The notes: generated by a model from the sequence alone, not told the origin. Counted from the stretch's first letter, positions 8,256 through 17,654 are shown. The stretch: DNA of 64,000 nt from Halobellus sp. Atlit-31R (GCA_003665935.1 QPLR01000001.1:682001-746000), one strand, 5' to 3'. Numbers and translations are program-made.

Positions 8256-10625
8256 TCACGCACGGACCGGGAGCGTGATCGAGACGACCGTACCTCGGGG
8301 GTCGTTGTCGGTGATCCGGATCCGCCCGCCGAGTTCGGTCACGACCCAGTTGACGAGCCACAGGCCGAGCCCGCTGCCGTGCAGCAGCGGCGTCTCCTCG
8401 CCCTCTTCGAGCACGAGCCGTTCGTGCTCGGGGATTCCCGGCCCGTTGTCGCGGACGACGATCGTCGCGTGTGGGTTCACCGCGTCCGACGCCACATCGA
8501 CAGCCAGCCGCACCGTCGGCTGCTCGGCGTCGTTGTGCTGGATCGCGTTGCGGAGCAGTTCCTCGATCGCGGTTTCGAGCTCGGCGTCGACCCGGACGGT
8601 CGTCTGTGGGACGTCGACCGACGCATCGACGTCCGACGCCGGGTCGACGACGTCGCGCTTCGTTCGCTCGACGATGCGATCCAGCGGCCTGACGACGCTG
8701 TGTCGTTCGTCGTTCGAGAACGTATCCTCGATCCGCTGGGCCTGGTCGCTGATCCGGAGCAGCTCGTCGACGGCGTCGACGATTCTCGGAATCGCGCTCT
8801 CGGCGTCGACGCCGCGTTCCCGGAGCAGATCGGCGTAGCCGTCGATGATGTTCAGTTCGTTGCGGAGATTGTGTCTGAGGACGCGATAGAGCACTTGGAG
8901 CTGTTGACGACGCCGTCGTCGTTCCGTGATGTCGGTGTTGACAGCCACGAACCGCTCGACGGTGCCGTCGTCGCCGAAGATTGGGGTGATCGTCTGATCG
9001 ATGTACTGGCGGCGACCGTCCTTGCGCCGGTTGACGACCTCGTTCTCCCAGCTCTCGCCGGCCGTGATCGTCTCCCAGAGGTCCCGATAGAACGCCCTGT
9101 CGTGCTCGCCGGACCGGAGGATTCGGGGCGTCCGCCCCAGCGCCTCCTCCCGCTGGTAGCCGGTCGATCTCTCGAAGGCGCGGTTCGCGTACTGGATCGT
9201 CCCCTCGGTGTCGGTGATGTAGACGGCGTGGCCGGTGTGTTCGATCGCCTGCTCGAACAGTTCCGCCTCCTCCCGCGCGCGGATCCCCGTGATCTCGCGG
9301 CCGATCGTCCGCCCGAGGTCGGCGAGGATCTCCCGCTCCTCCACGCCGAACGCGTCTTCCCGGTCGGTGTAGAGGTTCAGGACGCCGAAGAGCGAACCGT
9401 CGTGCTGGATAGGCACGGCGGCCGTCGCGCACACGTCGAAAGCGCGCAGGGCGTCCCGCCACGGAGCCATCTGCGGATCGTCGTCGACGCGCCGGGCGGT
9501 CTCGACGTTGCGGGTTCGGAGCGCACGGCCCGTCGGGCCCTGTCCGGTCGGGTCGTCGCCGGCGGTGATGTCGACACGGTCGAGATACGCCGCCGCGTCG
9601 CCCCCCGTCGCCCGCGCGACGACGGGATCGCCGCCGGTATCGAACGTTCGCTCGCCGATCCAGGCGAACTGGTACGGCTCAGACTCCGCGAGCCGCCGGC
9701 AGACGCTCCGCTCGAGCTCCTCCCGATCGGCCGCCTGGACGACGGCAGCCGTCGTCTCTTGCAGCGTCCGCGTAATCCGGGTGAGTTCGTCGAGTCGGTC
9801 GCGCTGCCGTTCGACCGTGCGCTCGCGCTCGTGTCGCTCGGTCACGTCCCGGATGCTCAACACGACGTGGGGCCGTCCGCCGTCCGGTCGGTCGAGGACG
9901 CTCGCCGACATCGCAGTCTCGATGACGGTCCCGTCTTTGCGGGTGCAGGTGAGCGCCTCGGTCCGCGCTCGCCCCTCCTCCAGCACGCGCTGTACGAACG
10001 CTCGGAACGCGTCCGGTCGCTCGCGGTGGAGATCCGACGACGGCGACAGCGACGCCAGTTCCGAGTGGGCGTAGCCGAGCAGTTCCGTCGCCCGCGGGTT
10101 GGATTCGATCACCCGATCCGCCGCGGGGTCGACGATCAGCAGCGCGTCGTCGACCGCCGCGAAGATCGCCTCGTACCGCTCCTCGCTGCGTTCGAGCCGG
10201 GTCGCGAGATCCGCCGAGAGCCGGCGCCGCTCGATGAGGGTCTCCAGCCGCTGTCGGAGCTTCGGCATCCGTATCGGCGTCGAGACCACCTCGTCGACGA
10301 CCGATCGGAGCCGCTCCGAGAGCGCGTCGCCGCCGTCGACGGCCGCGAGCAGAACGGGGAAGAACTGCGGCTGTTCCCGACGCTTGCACGTCTCGATCCA
10401 CTCGTGGTGCCGCGCGAGCGCCGCCGGATCGACGAGGCAGAGGTCCCCGTCGACCTCCTCGGGATCGGTAGCGACGACTGGCGTGTACGGCGACCCGGTG
10501 TCGAGCCACTGTCGGAGGCGACGCCGGTTCTCCTCGTGGTCGAAGAGGAGGACGATCCGCCCCTGTGTGTTCGATCCCCGCGGGTCGGTCGCGCCGGAGC
10601 GCTCGTCTCTCAGCTCGTCACTCAT
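8256..10625 (-). CDS. PAS/GAF sensor histidine kinase
   Basis: The protein has 789 residues, with no membrane segment, so it is a cytosolic sensor. In order: a receiver-like N-terminal region (about 20-145), a PAS domain (about 150-275), a GAF domain (about 300-455, with Phe-Ala-Trp-Ile-Gly), a second PAS with PAC motif (about 460-575), then a HisKA-type segment Arg-His-Asn-Leu-Arg-Asn-Glu with the phospho-acceptor His near 584. The HATPase domain has its N box near 693, Asp-Asn-Gly-Pro-Gly-Ile near 725 and Gly-Ser-Gly-Leu-Gly-Leu near 752. Its start overlaps the end of the KaiC-like gene by 8 bp, so the two form an operon. The receiver-like region lacks a clear phospho-accepting Asp context. 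Confidence 0.92.
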   Translation of the reverse strand: MSDELRDERSGATDPRGSNTQGRIVLLFDHEENRRRLRQWLDTGSPYTPVVATDPEEVDGDLCLVDPAALARHHEWIETCKRREQPQFFPVLLAAVDGGDALSERLRSVVDEVVSTPIRMPKLRQRLETLIERRRLSADLATRLERSEERYEAIFAAVDDALLIVDPAADRVIESNPRATELLGYAHSELASLSPSSDLHRERPDAFRAFVQRVLEEGRARTEALTCTRKDGTVIETAMSASVLDRPDGGRPHVVLSIRDVTERHERERTVERQRDRLDELTRITRTLQETTAAVVQAADREELERSVCRRLAESEPYQFAWIGERTFDTGGDPVVARATGGDAAAYLDRVDITAGDDPTGQGPTGRALRTRNVETARRVDDDPQMAPWRDALRAFDVCATAAVPIQHDGSLFGVLNLYTDREDAFGVEEREILADLGRTIGREITGIRAREEAELFEQAIEHTGHAVYITDTEGTIQYANRAFERSTGYQREEALGRTPRILRSGEHDRAFYRDLWETITAGESWENEVVNRRKDGRRQYIDQTITPIFGDDGTVERFVAVNTDITERRRRRQQLQVLYRVLRHNLRNELNIIDGYADLLRERGVDAESAIPRIVDAVDELLRISDQAQRIEDTFSNDERHSVVRPLDRIVERTKRDVVDPASDVDASVDVPQTTVRVDAELETAIEELLRNAIQHNDAEQPTVRLAVDVASDAVNPHATIVVRDNGPGIPEHERLVLEEGEETPLLHGSGLGLWLVNWVVTELGGRIRITDNDPRGTVVSITLPVRA

Positions 10626-12072
10626 CGTGTTCGGGTGGTTCCCACGCGGGTGCGCCCGAGAGGATCTCCCGCAGTTCCGTCAGGGGTTCGCCGACTTCGA
10701 GCCCGCGCCCGGTGATCTCGAACTCCCGGAGCGAGCGCTCGAAGTCGCTGGTCCGCTTCTTGAGGACGCCCCCGACCTTCCGGAGCCGACCCTGATGCTC
10801 GATGTGCTGGAGGAAGATGATGTTGTCCGCCAGGTAGCTCAGCTCGGTGCCCGTCGCCGCGAACTCCCCCGTGACGGTCGGCGTCTCGTCGATCAGGATG
10901 ACGGTCGCCCCCACGTTCTTCAGATAGCGACTCAGTGCGTGCAGGCGTCTGACGAGTTCCTCCTCGGGCCCGCGGATCGATACCTGATAGCCGTCGATGC
11001 CGTCGATCATCACGACGTCGGCGTCCTTCGACTCGACCTCCCGCCGCACGCGCCCGGCGAACTGCTGCGGCGAAAGCTGTAGCGGTTCCATCTCCTCGAC
11101 GTACAGCGACCCGCTCTCGCACATCTCCGTCACCGGGACGCCGATCGACTCCGACCGCTCGCGGAACGTGGTGGCGTTCTCCTCGAAGAGGTAGATCACG
11201 GATCGCTCGCCGCGCTTCGCGGCTTCCTTCATAAAGTGCGTCCCGAGCGTCGTCTTGCCGGCCCCCGTCGGACCGCTGATCACCGTGGCCGTGCCGCGCT
11301 CGATCCCGCCATAGAGCAGTTCGTCGAGGCCGGGCACGCCCGAGGAGACCGGTTCGGCCACGAACTGCTGTGCGTGGTCGGCGGGCTGTAACGCCGGGTA
11401 GACGACGATCCCCTCGTCGGTGATCTCCATCGCGTGCGTGCCGCTCAGCGCCCCCGAACCCCGGAACTTCGGGATCGAGATCGACTGTCCGGACGAGGCG
11501 TCGCCGAGTTCGATCGTCCCGTCGCTGAGAAACTGGAGGTCTTCGTCGGGCGAATGGTCCGTGTGTTGGGAGGTGAAGAGGGCCGTCGCGTCGTCACGCG
11601 TCAGATACTCGATGAACCCGATCGCCTGCTTCCGGAACGTCCGGTCGTCGCGAGTCAGGTGTCGGATTCGGGTGATCGGATCGACGAAGACGCGGTCGGG
11701 GTCGACCGCCTCGACCGCTTCGGTGACCTTCTCGGCGAACGGCTCCTGTTCGACGTCGCTCGCCTCGAAGACAGTGTACGATCTGTCGTCGACGAACACG
11801 TCCGCGTTCGGACTCAAGTCCAGAAACTCCACGGCGTCGAGGTCGAAACCGAGCGCCTCGCCGTTCTGTTTGATGTCGGCTGCAGACTCCTCTAGATTGA
11901 CGAACAGCGCCGTCTCGCCGCGGTCGACACCGTCGAGCAGGAAGTGGCAGCCGAGGATCGTCTTCCCCGTCCCCGGGTCGCCGCGAACGAGATAGCCGCG
12001 TCCGGGGATCAGTCCGCCCTCCAGCACTGCATCGAGGCCGTCGACGCCCGTAGAGAGGCGGCGGTCAGCCAT
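10618..12072 (-). CDS. Double-domain KaiC-like RecA-family ATPase
   Basis: The 484-residue protein contains two KaiC/RecA ATPase domains. The first has Walker A Gly-Asp-Pro-Gly-Thr-Gly-Lys-Thr near residue 31, the second Gly-Pro-Thr-Gly-Ala-Gly-Lys-Thr near 267, each followed by an Asp-rich Walker B (Val-Phe-Val-Asp-Pro-Ile and Val-Met-Ile-Asp-Gly-Ile). KaiC-like proteins of archaea are signalling ATPases and not proven clocks. The downstream histidine kinase overlaps by 8 bp and the Bat-type regulator lies upstream, so a three-gene signal-transduction block is likely. A predicted leaderless upstream frame ends over its start codon. Confidence 0.92.
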   Translation of the reverse strand: MADRRLSTGVDGLDAVLEGGLIPGRGYLVRGDPGTGKTILGCHFLLDGVDRGETALFVNLEESAADIKQNGEALGFDLDAVEFLDLSPNADVFVDDRSYTVFEASDVEQEPFAEKVTEAVEAVDPDRVFVDPITRIRHLTRDDRTFRKQAIGFIEYLTRDDATALFTSQHTDHSPDEDLQFLSDGTIELGDASSGQSISIPKFRGSGALSGTHAMEITDEGIVVYPALQPADHAQQFVAEPVSSGVPGLDELLYGGIERGTATVISGPTGAGKTTLGTHFMKEAAKRGERSVIYLFEENATTFRERSESIGVPVTEMCESGSLYVEEMEPLQLSPQQFAGRVRREVESKDADVVMIDGIDGYQVSIRGPEEELVRRLHALSRYLKNVGATVILIDETPTVTGEFAATGTELSYLADNIIFLQHIEHQGRLRKVGGVLKKRTSDFERSLREFEITGRGLEVGEPLTELREILSGAPAWEPPEHDE

Positions 12073-12160
12073 TGCGACTCCCGAGACTGGCGTCTGCGAC
12101 CGAACCGAGGCTCACCGCTGTCGCCGACGACCTGCCAGCGTCCGATGCCCCCACAGTCAT
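12065..12160 (-). other. Candidate upstream open frame overlapping the KaiC-like start
   Basis: An ATG at 12160 opens a 31-codon frame whose TGA (12065-12067) lies within the first codons of the KaiC-like gene (ATG at 12072). A TATA-like stretch on the minus strand at 12179-12187 is about 25 bases before this ATG, so the mRNA would begin at the upstream frame and not at the main gene. Coding status is unproven. Confidence 0.4.
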
Positions 12161-12178
12161 CAGTTTGTGCGTATGGCT

Positions 12179-12187
12179 GATTTTATG
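12179..12187 (-). promoter_or_regulatory. TATA box of the KaiC-like/histidine kinase operon
   Basis: The minus-strand sequence CATAAAATC is the most AT-rich hexamer context in the 172-bp gap between the Bat-type gene and the KaiC-like gene. It predicts a transcript start near 12160, leaving a leader of nearly 90 bases before the KaiC-like ATG, which is unusual for a haloarchaeon. Confidence 0.5.
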
Positions 12188-12244
12188 ATGCAAAAATCCC
12201 GGCGATGATATTTCCAGCTGATAGCCAGTTCACATACCACATAT

Positions 12245-14731
12245 TCATTCGAGGTCGGTAGTCGGAGGTTGTTCGCCGAAGATCATTCCGAGGAGGTTCC
12301 GTTGGGCGGCGTGCAGGCGGTTGTGGAACGCGGACGAGGAGATGTCCATCTTCGACGCGAGGTCGGCCCCGGAGAGCGTCTTCGGCGACTCGAAATAACC
12401 TCCGTAATAGGCGAGCTCCAGCGTCTCACGCTGGCGATCCGTGAGCGCGTGGAGCGCGGACTCGGTGGATCGCTGCGCGGTGACGGGTGGCGCGCCCGGT
12501 TCGTCGACCGAGCGGAGGTCGGTCTGCGGATACGCCGTGGAGACGATCTCGACGGCGCGGTGGACGGGCATCGTCGCCGGGATCGTGACTCGAGCGCGGG
12601 CGTCGGTCTCGCCCTCGCCGACGATCCGTCGCAGTCGGATGCCGTACTGCGCGAGCGTGGCCGCGAGGAAGGGCTCCGACAGCGTCACCTGGAAGAGCGC
12701 GTCGTCGCCTAGCTGCCGGGTGGACGAGATCCCGGTGGACTCGGCAGCGGTCTCGGTGAGGCAGTCCGCAGCGCCAGCGAGCGACCGGACGAACACCGTC
12801 GTGTCGCCGTCGTCTTTTTGGTGGAGTCCCCTGAACGAGAACGAACACTGATGCTCCTGTGCGAGGCGGAGCAGCGGGCACGCCGGCGACCCGATCGCGA
12901 ACTCGAGTTCGGTCCCCCCGCGTGACAGCACCGCATCCTCCCACTCCATCGTGCTCATCACCGACGCGAGGAGTTCGCCGCACTCTTCGAGCACGGCGGC
13001 GATCCGCCCGGAGATGGCGTCTTGCCGGTCCGCGAAGACCGTGAGCACGCCGTAGAGGACCCCGCGATACTGAAGGGGGACCGCGACGACCGATCGGAAC
13101 CCGCGACGGACCGCGTCGCGTCGCCAGGGGTACTCCTGGACGTCGACCGCCGTGTTTTCGACGACAGTCGTCTCGCCGGTCTGGGCCGTGCGGGCGGCGG
13201 GAGCCCGAACGCCGTCGTCCAGCGAGAGGTCGGCCACGTCGAGGTACCCCTGTCCGTCACCGGCCCACGTTCGGGAGACGAGTTCGTCGCGTTCGGGCCC
13301 CGGCGCTCCGATCCACGCGAACGTGAACGGATCGGCCCCGCCGAACAGCTCGCACGCCTCCTGTTCGAGTTCCGCCCGCGTGTCGGCCGTGATCGCGATT
13401 CGCACGATCTCACGGATGTCGGCGTTCAGCTGTTCAGCCTGCTGTAACGTCTTCGTCCGGCGTTCGAGCTCCTGGCGCTGTCGGCGGAGTTCCTGCTCAC
13501 GCTCGGTGCGGTCGAGGACGGCCTCGGCGTTCTTAGACAGCAGTTCGACCAGCCGTTGGTCGGTGGCGTCGAACTCGCCGGCCGACGGGTGTCCGCAGAC
13601 GATCACGCCGAAGCCATCGATCGGTACCACGAGTTCGCTCCGGACAGACGTCTCGGGGTCGTGGACGCGTTCGTGTGTACGCACGTCGTCGAGTCGGAGG
13701 GAGTCGTTCCGCAGATACGCCTCGCCGACGACGCTGTCGGCGAGCGAGAGCGGCGACAGTTCGCCGAACACGGCCGGCGTCTGCTCGGAGTACGCGATCG
13801 GGCGGAGCTGCTCGGCGTCGGCGTCGAACCGGTAGACGACGACGACGTCCCGGCGGATCGTCTCGACCGCCGTCTCGACGATCGACTCGGCGACTTCGGC
13901 CTCGGTCTCGGCACGGACGAGGTCGCGCGCGTTCTCGTGGAGCTCCTCGAGCGTCCGCTCGTACCAGACCTGATCGGAGATGTCGCGGAAGATGCCGTGG
14001 ATCAACGTCTCGTCGGTCGACGCCTCGCCCCCGCTCTCGACCGTCGCGACGCTGATCTCCACCGGGGTGGCATCACCGTCGGCGTCGACGACGTGGATCT
14101 GCTCGCCGTCCGGCAGCGACCGCCGCGTGCCGCCGGTCCGGACGTGCGCTCCGAAGAGCTCCTCGTACCGCGCCGCGTCGGCGGCGGGGTGGAGCGTAGT
14201 GACTCGCTCGCCGGTCAGCTCCGTCCGCGATCGCCCGATCAACGCCTCCGCCTCGGCGTTCACAGCCCGGATCTGGCCCGTCCGATCGCTCACGATGATC
14301 GGCACGGGGGCGTTCTCGACGAGCGCTCGATACGGGTCGGCGACGGAGTCGGGCCACAGCGTCTCGGTCCGGTCGTCGAGCCGACCGACGGCGAACCGCT
14401 CACCGTCTGCCGCTATCGTCGACTGCCAGACGAGGTCGTGGGACGCGCCGTCGCTGCCGACGGCGACCCGCGGGCCGTCGGCGTCGTCGCTGTCGTCGCT
14501 GCCTCGATCGAGTCGCGTGCGGAGTTCGCTGCGGGCGGCGGAGCGGTGCTCTGCGGCCACGAGCTCGTCGAAGAGATCCGCATCGAGGAGCGCCGTCCGG
14601 TCGGTGCCGACGGCGTCGCAGAACGCATCGTCGACGTGTGTGATCCGCCCGGTCGCGTCGACGACGGCGACACCCGCAGAGAGCGCTTCCAGCACCGAGT
14701 CGAGGAACTGCGCAGACGGCATTCGGATCAC
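12245..14731 (-). CDS. Bat-type PAS/GAF regulator with bacterio-opsin-activator HTH
   Basis: The 828-residue protein reads PAS (about 10-120), second PAS (about 140-260), GAF (about 265-400), a second GAF with Phe-Ala-Trp-Ile-Gly (about 430-580), a bacterio-opsin-activator-type domain (about 600-750) and a C-terminal HTH_10 (about 762-820, Leu-Thr-Asp-Arg-Gln then Ala-Tyr-Tyr-Gly-Gly-Tyr-Phe). This architecture is that of Bat, the regulator of bacteriorhodopsin genes, and its many paralogues. No opsin gene is in the window, so the target is open; the nearest candidate is the KaiC-like/kinase operon directly downstream on the same strand. An in-frame ATG three codons in is an alternative start. 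Confidence 0.9.
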   Translation of the reverse strand: MIRMPSAQFLDSVLEALSAGVAVVDATGRITHVDDAFCDAVGTDRTALLDADLFDELVAAEHRSAARSELRTRLDRGSDDSDDADGPRVAVGSDGASHDLVWQSTIAADGERFAVGRLDDRTETLWPDSVADPYRALVENAPVPIIVSDRTGQIRAVNAEAEALIGRSRTELTGERVTTLHPAADAARYEELFGAHVRTGGTRRSLPDGEQIHVVDADGDATPVEISVATVESGGEASTDETLIHGIFRDISDQVWYERTLEELHENARDLVRAETEAEVAESIVETAVETIRRDVVVVYRFDADAEQLRPIAYSEQTPAVFGELSPLSLADSVVGEAYLRNDSLRLDDVRTHERVHDPETSVRSELVVPIDGFGVIVCGHPSAGEFDATDQRLVELLSKNAEAVLDRTEREQELRRQRQELERRTKTLQQAEQLNADIREIVRIAITADTRAELEQEACELFGGADPFTFAWIGAPGPERDELVSRTWAGDGQGYLDVADLSLDDGVRAPAARTAQTGETTVVENTAVDVQEYPWRRDAVRRGFRSVVAVPLQYRGVLYGVLTVFADRQDAISGRIAAVLEECGELLASVMSTMEWEDAVLSRGGTELEFAIGSPACPLLRLAQEHQCSFSFRGLHQKDDGDTTVFVRSLAGAADCLTETAAESTGISSTRQLGDDALFQVTLSEPFLAATLAQYGIRLRRIVGEGETDARARVTIPATMPVHRAVEIVSTAYPQTDLRSVDEPGAPPVTAQRSTESALHALTDRQRETLELAYYGGYFESPKTLSGADLASKMDISSSAFHNRLHAAQRNLLGMIFGEQPPTTDLE

Positions 14732-14840
14732 GGTATCGACTCCTGGGTGGTCATTCTATCGGTGGCCGGGAGCGGCAGAGCGCCCGGATGCCGCCGTTGG
14801 AGGGCCGGGACTTTTGCCCCGCGGTCCCGTTCCAGCGGGT

Positions 14841-15740
14841 ATGGAAACCCGCCGTACGCTGCTCGTCGACGCGTTCACCGCCGACCCGCTCGCCGGCAAC
14901 GCGGCCGGCGTCGTCCCGGACGCGACCGGGCTCGCGGACGACCAACTGCAGGCGATCGCCCGCGAACTCGCCGTGAGCGAGACGGCCTTCGTGCTCCCGT
15001 CGGAACGGGCCGACCGCCGGTTGCGATACTTCTCGCCGGAACAGGAGGTCGATCTCTGCGGCCACGCGACGATCGCCGCCCACGCCCAGCTCCGCGAGGC
15101 GGGAGCGATCGAGTCGGGCGAGCACACTGTCGAGACGAACGTCGGCGTCCTCGACGTCGAGCTCGCCCCCGATGGAGTCATCTGGATGCGCCAGGAGACG
15201 CCGCGCGTCGACGTCGTCGACCCCGACTACGAACGACTGGGAGCGGCGCTCGGTATCGACCCCGCAGCGCTCCGCGACGTCGGCGCTGACGCGCCGGTCG
15301 CGGTCGCCTCGACCGGGCTGCCGTTCCTGATCGTCCCGGTGAACTTCCTGCAGCACCTCGGCGCGGCCGACCCCGACCTCGGTGCCGTCGAGGCGCTGGC
15401 CGCGGAGTACGAAGTGGCCGGCGTCTACGCGTTCACCTTCGACGCGCTGGGAGCGGACGCGACACTCCACGCTCGGACGTTCGCGCCGTCGGTCGGCATT
15501 CCGGAGGACTCCGCGACCGGCACGGCGAGCGGCGCGTGTGGGGCCTATCTCCGTACTATCGGCGCGTTCGACGACGTCCCCGATGAGATGGTCTTCGAGC
15601 AGGGACACTTCCTCGATCGCCCCAGCGAGGTGCGAGTGCGGGTCGACGGCGACGTCCGCGTGGGCGGGCGCGCGGTGACGTCACTCGATGGGCATCTCGC
15701 GGTCCCGCCGGCGGCAGAAGACGACATCGTCGAGGCGTGA
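14841..15740 (+). CDS. PhzF-family epimerase/isomerase
   Basis: The 299-residue protein starts Arg-Thr-Leu-Leu-Val-Asp-Ala-Phe-Thr-Ala then Pro-Leu-Ala-Gly-Asn-Ala-Ala-Gly-Val. It has the conserved Ser-Glu-Thr-Ala-Phe-Val segment with the catalytic Glu near residue 50, and Cys-Gly-His-Ala-Thr near 75. A Ser-Ala-Thr-Gly-Thr-Ala-Ser-Gly-Ala motif near 220 belongs to the second half of the pseudo-symmetrical fold. Family members are diaminopimelate-epimerase-like isomerases; most have no known substrate and phenazine synthesis is not implied. The gene stands alone, divergent from the Bat-type regulator, with 109 bp between the two starts. Confidence 0.9.
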   Translation: METRRTLLVDAFTADPLAGNAAGVVPDATGLADDQLQAIARELAVSETAFVLPSERADRRLRYFSPEQEVDLCGHATIAAHAQLREAGAIESGEHTVETNVGVLDVELAPDGVIWMRQETPRVDVVDPDYERLGAALGIDPAALRDVGADAPVAVASTGLPFLIVPVNFLQHLGAADPDLGAVEALAAEYEVAGVYAFTFDALGADATLHARTFAPSVGIPEDSATGTASGACGAYLRTIGAFDDVPDEMVFEQGHFLDRPSEVRVRVDGDVRVGGRAVTSLDGHLAVPPAAEDDIVEA

Positions 15741-15814
15741 GCGCTCGACGCCGGCGGGGGTGACGCTGGAGACAGCGCCGGTCGGAGCGACGCGGTACGG
15801 GGCGTCAGCGGATC

Positions 15815-15861
15815 CAGTCGATCGAGTTCAGTCGGCCGGATTCAGTCGATCGAGTTCAGTC
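15815..15861. repeat. 19-bp direct repeat near the PAC2 gene end
   Basis: CAGTCGATCGAGTTCAGTC occurs at 15815-15833 and 15843-15861, a 28-bp period. The second copy runs into the 3' end of the PAC2-family gene, which is read on the minus strand. Confidence 0.8.
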
Positions 15862-16618
15862 AGCCGATGTATCGCAGGTCGTCGTCGGTCGGCATCCCCT
15901 GCTGTTGGCTCTGCATCTCCTGGATCTTCTCGGCGACCTCTTTCATCTCCTCGGCGCGCTCCTCGAGGGAGTCGTAGCCGACCTCGAAACCGACGACCTC
16001 CTCCAGCACTTCGAGGACCGCCTGCGCGCTCGTCGGGTCGACGAGGTAGCCGCTCGTCTCGCCCATCAGACACGCGGCCGAGAAGTCGCGCCGACCGCCG
16101 AGGCCGAGCAGCAGGCCGCTGACGCCGACGATGCCGCCGGCGGGCTCGCCCTCGCGGAACTCGACGCCGGCGTCCGTCAGCCCGTCGATGGCGTCGGCGT
16201 CGCTGACGGCGCCGAGCACGTCCGGTTCCTCGACGAGTTCGCCCGTCGGGACGCCGCCGAGCGCGTAGACGTCCGCAACGCCGAACGACGTCGCGACGTC
16301 GAGGAACGCGTCGGTGACGTGGTAGTGGCCCGAGTGCGACTGCGCCTGGTGGTCGCCGGTCAGTACGAGGAGGTCCCGCTCGCCGGCGTCGACGGCGTGG
16401 AACTCGGCGCAGGCGAGCGAGGCGACGCCGTCCTCGTCGACGCCGACCTGCGGCGGGAACTCGTCGGAGTAAACGCGGGCGACGAGGTCGGAGTCGAACT
16501 CCTCTAACAGGTGCTCTACGGCCAGTTTTCCGACGTGTCCGACGCCGGGGAGGCCCTCGACGAGCGCCGGATCGCGGAGCGTCGGCTCTGCGAGCGTCTC
16601 GATCTCGATGTCGTCCAT
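15860..16618 (-). CDS. PAC2-family (proteasome assembly chaperone) protein
   Basis: The 252-residue protein contains the PAC2 signature: Glu-Gly-Leu-Pro-Gly-Val-Gly-His-Val-Gly-Lys-Leu near residue 19, Gly-Asp-His-Gln-Ala-Gln-Ser near 87 and a Gly-Gly-Val-Pro-Thr-Gly segment near 120. The C-terminal 45 residues are a helical Glu/Lys/Gln-rich tail. Archaeal PAC2 homologues are related to proteasome assembly chaperones, though function in haloarchaea is not settled. It is the last gene of a minus-strand ribosome/translation cluster (rpl44e, rps27e, aIF2 alpha, nop10), separated from nop10 by only 4 bp. Confidence 0.88.
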   Translation of the reverse strand: MDDIEIETLAEPTLRDPALVEGLPGVGHVGKLAVEHLLEEFDSDLVARVYSDEFPPQVGVDEDGVASLACAEFHAVDAGERDLLVLTGDHQAQSHSGHYHVTDAFLDVATSFGVADVYALGGVPTGELVEEPDVLGAVSDADAIDGLTDAGVEFREGEPAGGIVGVSGLLLGLGGRRDFSAACLMGETSGYLVDPTSAQAVLEVLEEVVGFEVGYDSLEERAEEMKEVAEKIQEMQSQQQGMPTDDDLRYIG

Positions 16619-16622
16619 ACCC

Positions 16623-16805
16623 TCACTCGCGGACGCGGCGTTTAAGAGCGCGTCGGTACTCGCCGTAGGCGTCCTCGGGGTCGAACGGCGCGGGCGCGGA
16701 GTTCTCCGTCGGCGCGCCGCAGTCGGGGCAGGTCGACGCGAGCGTGTACACCGGGCGGTCGTGGGCGTCGCGCCAGACGGAGCACACGCGGATGTCGGAT
16801 TTCAC
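16623..16805 (-). CDS. nop10: H/ACA ribonucleoprotein protein Nop10
   Basis: A 60-residue basic protein. It contains Tyr-Thr-Leu near residue 20, a Cys-Pro-Asp-Cys knuckle and a Pro-Ala-Pro-Phe-Asp-Pro-Glu-Asp motif, matching Nop10, a small component of the archaeal box H/ACA pseudouridylation complex. It sits directly downstream of the aIF2 alpha gene (21-bp gap), a classic archaeal order. The first Cys of the usual zinc pair appears as Cys8 and not as a full CxxC, as in other haloarchaeal versions. Confidence 0.9.
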   Translation of the reverse strand: MKSDIRVCSVWRDAHDRPVYTLASTCPDCGAPTENSAPAPFDPEDAYGEYRRALKRRVRE

Positions 16806-16826
16806 GAGTGGCGGGGGAAGACGGCG

Positions 16827-17630
16827 TTACTCGTCGTCTTCGTGCCGTTCGCGGTGGTAGTTGGCCGTGCCGCCGTCGCTCTCGATCGACTCGCGAGCGC
16901 GGTCGGCGGCGGCCTCCAGTTCGTCCTCGGCGGTCTTGTAGTCGGGCGCGCGGACGCGGATACGGTACTCGGGCGAACCGACGTAGGTGACTTCGAGTTC
17001 GATCTCGTCGGGGATCTCCCCGTCGTCGCCTTCGGCCGCCTTGAGCGCCGTCTTGATCCGGTCGACGCCGTCGCCGGCCGGACACCGGAGGTCGACGTAG
17101 CCCGTGACGTTCACGTACGGGACGGAGACGTTCTGACGGGCCGTCTCGACGATGGCCTCGATCTCCTCGTCGTCGAGGTCGACGTCTTCGAGCGCGCTCG
17201 CGCCGTGGATCGCGGCCGACTCGAAACTGTCGTAGAGAGACTCGAACTCCGCCAGCAACGCGTTCGCGACGGCGCTGTAGCGCTCGTCGTCGACGTCGTC
17301 GCCGAACGCGATCTCCATCCAGTTGTCGGCCTTCTGCTCGTTTTTCCACTCCTGGATCTTCTCTTTGCGCTGGTGCTCGTTGACGTCCTTGATCGAGAGG
17401 TCGATCTGTTGGGCGCTCTCGTCGACGTCGATCACCTTCGCGACGACGGTTTGTCCCTCGCGGACGTGATCGCGGACGTTTTTGATCCAGCCGCTGGCGA
17501 CCTCGCTGATGTGGCAGAGGCCGCGTTTGTTCTCGTACTCGTCGAGGTCGACGAAGACTCCGAAGTCCGTGATCTCGTCGACGTCGCCGACGACGAGTTC
17601 ACCGGATTCAGGCCAACCGCTGTACTTCAT
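16827..17630 (-). CDS. eif2a: Translation initiation factor aIF2 subunit alpha
   Basis: The 267-residue protein begins with an S1 RNA-binding domain (about residues 8-85: [21 protein letters not shown]). It continues with the helical middle and the C-terminal alpha-beta domain that binds the gamma subunit. aIF2 delivers initiator tRNA-Met to the ribosome. The gamma subunit gene is at the right edge of this window and an initiator tRNA gene lies at 22.6 kb. It is in a tight cluster after rps27e. Confidence 0.96.
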   Translation of the reverse strand: MKYSGWPESGELVVGDVDEITDFGVFVDLDEYENKRGLCHISEVASGWIKNVRDHVREGQTVVAKVIDVDESAQQIDLSIKDVNEHQRKEKIQEWKNEQKADNWMEIAFGDDVDDERYSAVANALLAEFESLYDSFESAAIHGASALEDVDLDDEEIEAIVETARQNVSVPYVNVTGYVDLRCPAGDGVDRIKTALKAAEGDDGEIPDEIELEVTYVGSPEYRIRVRAPDYKTAEDELEAAADRARESIESDGGTANYHRERHEDDE

Positions 17631-17654
17631 ATATTGAACCCTCCGAGCGGAGAC

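Noticed and set aside
13556..15289. A 577-codon plus-strand frame across the Bat-type gene
   Set aside because: It is antisense to the PAS/GAF/HTH protein and continues out of frame into phzF, with no domain of its own.
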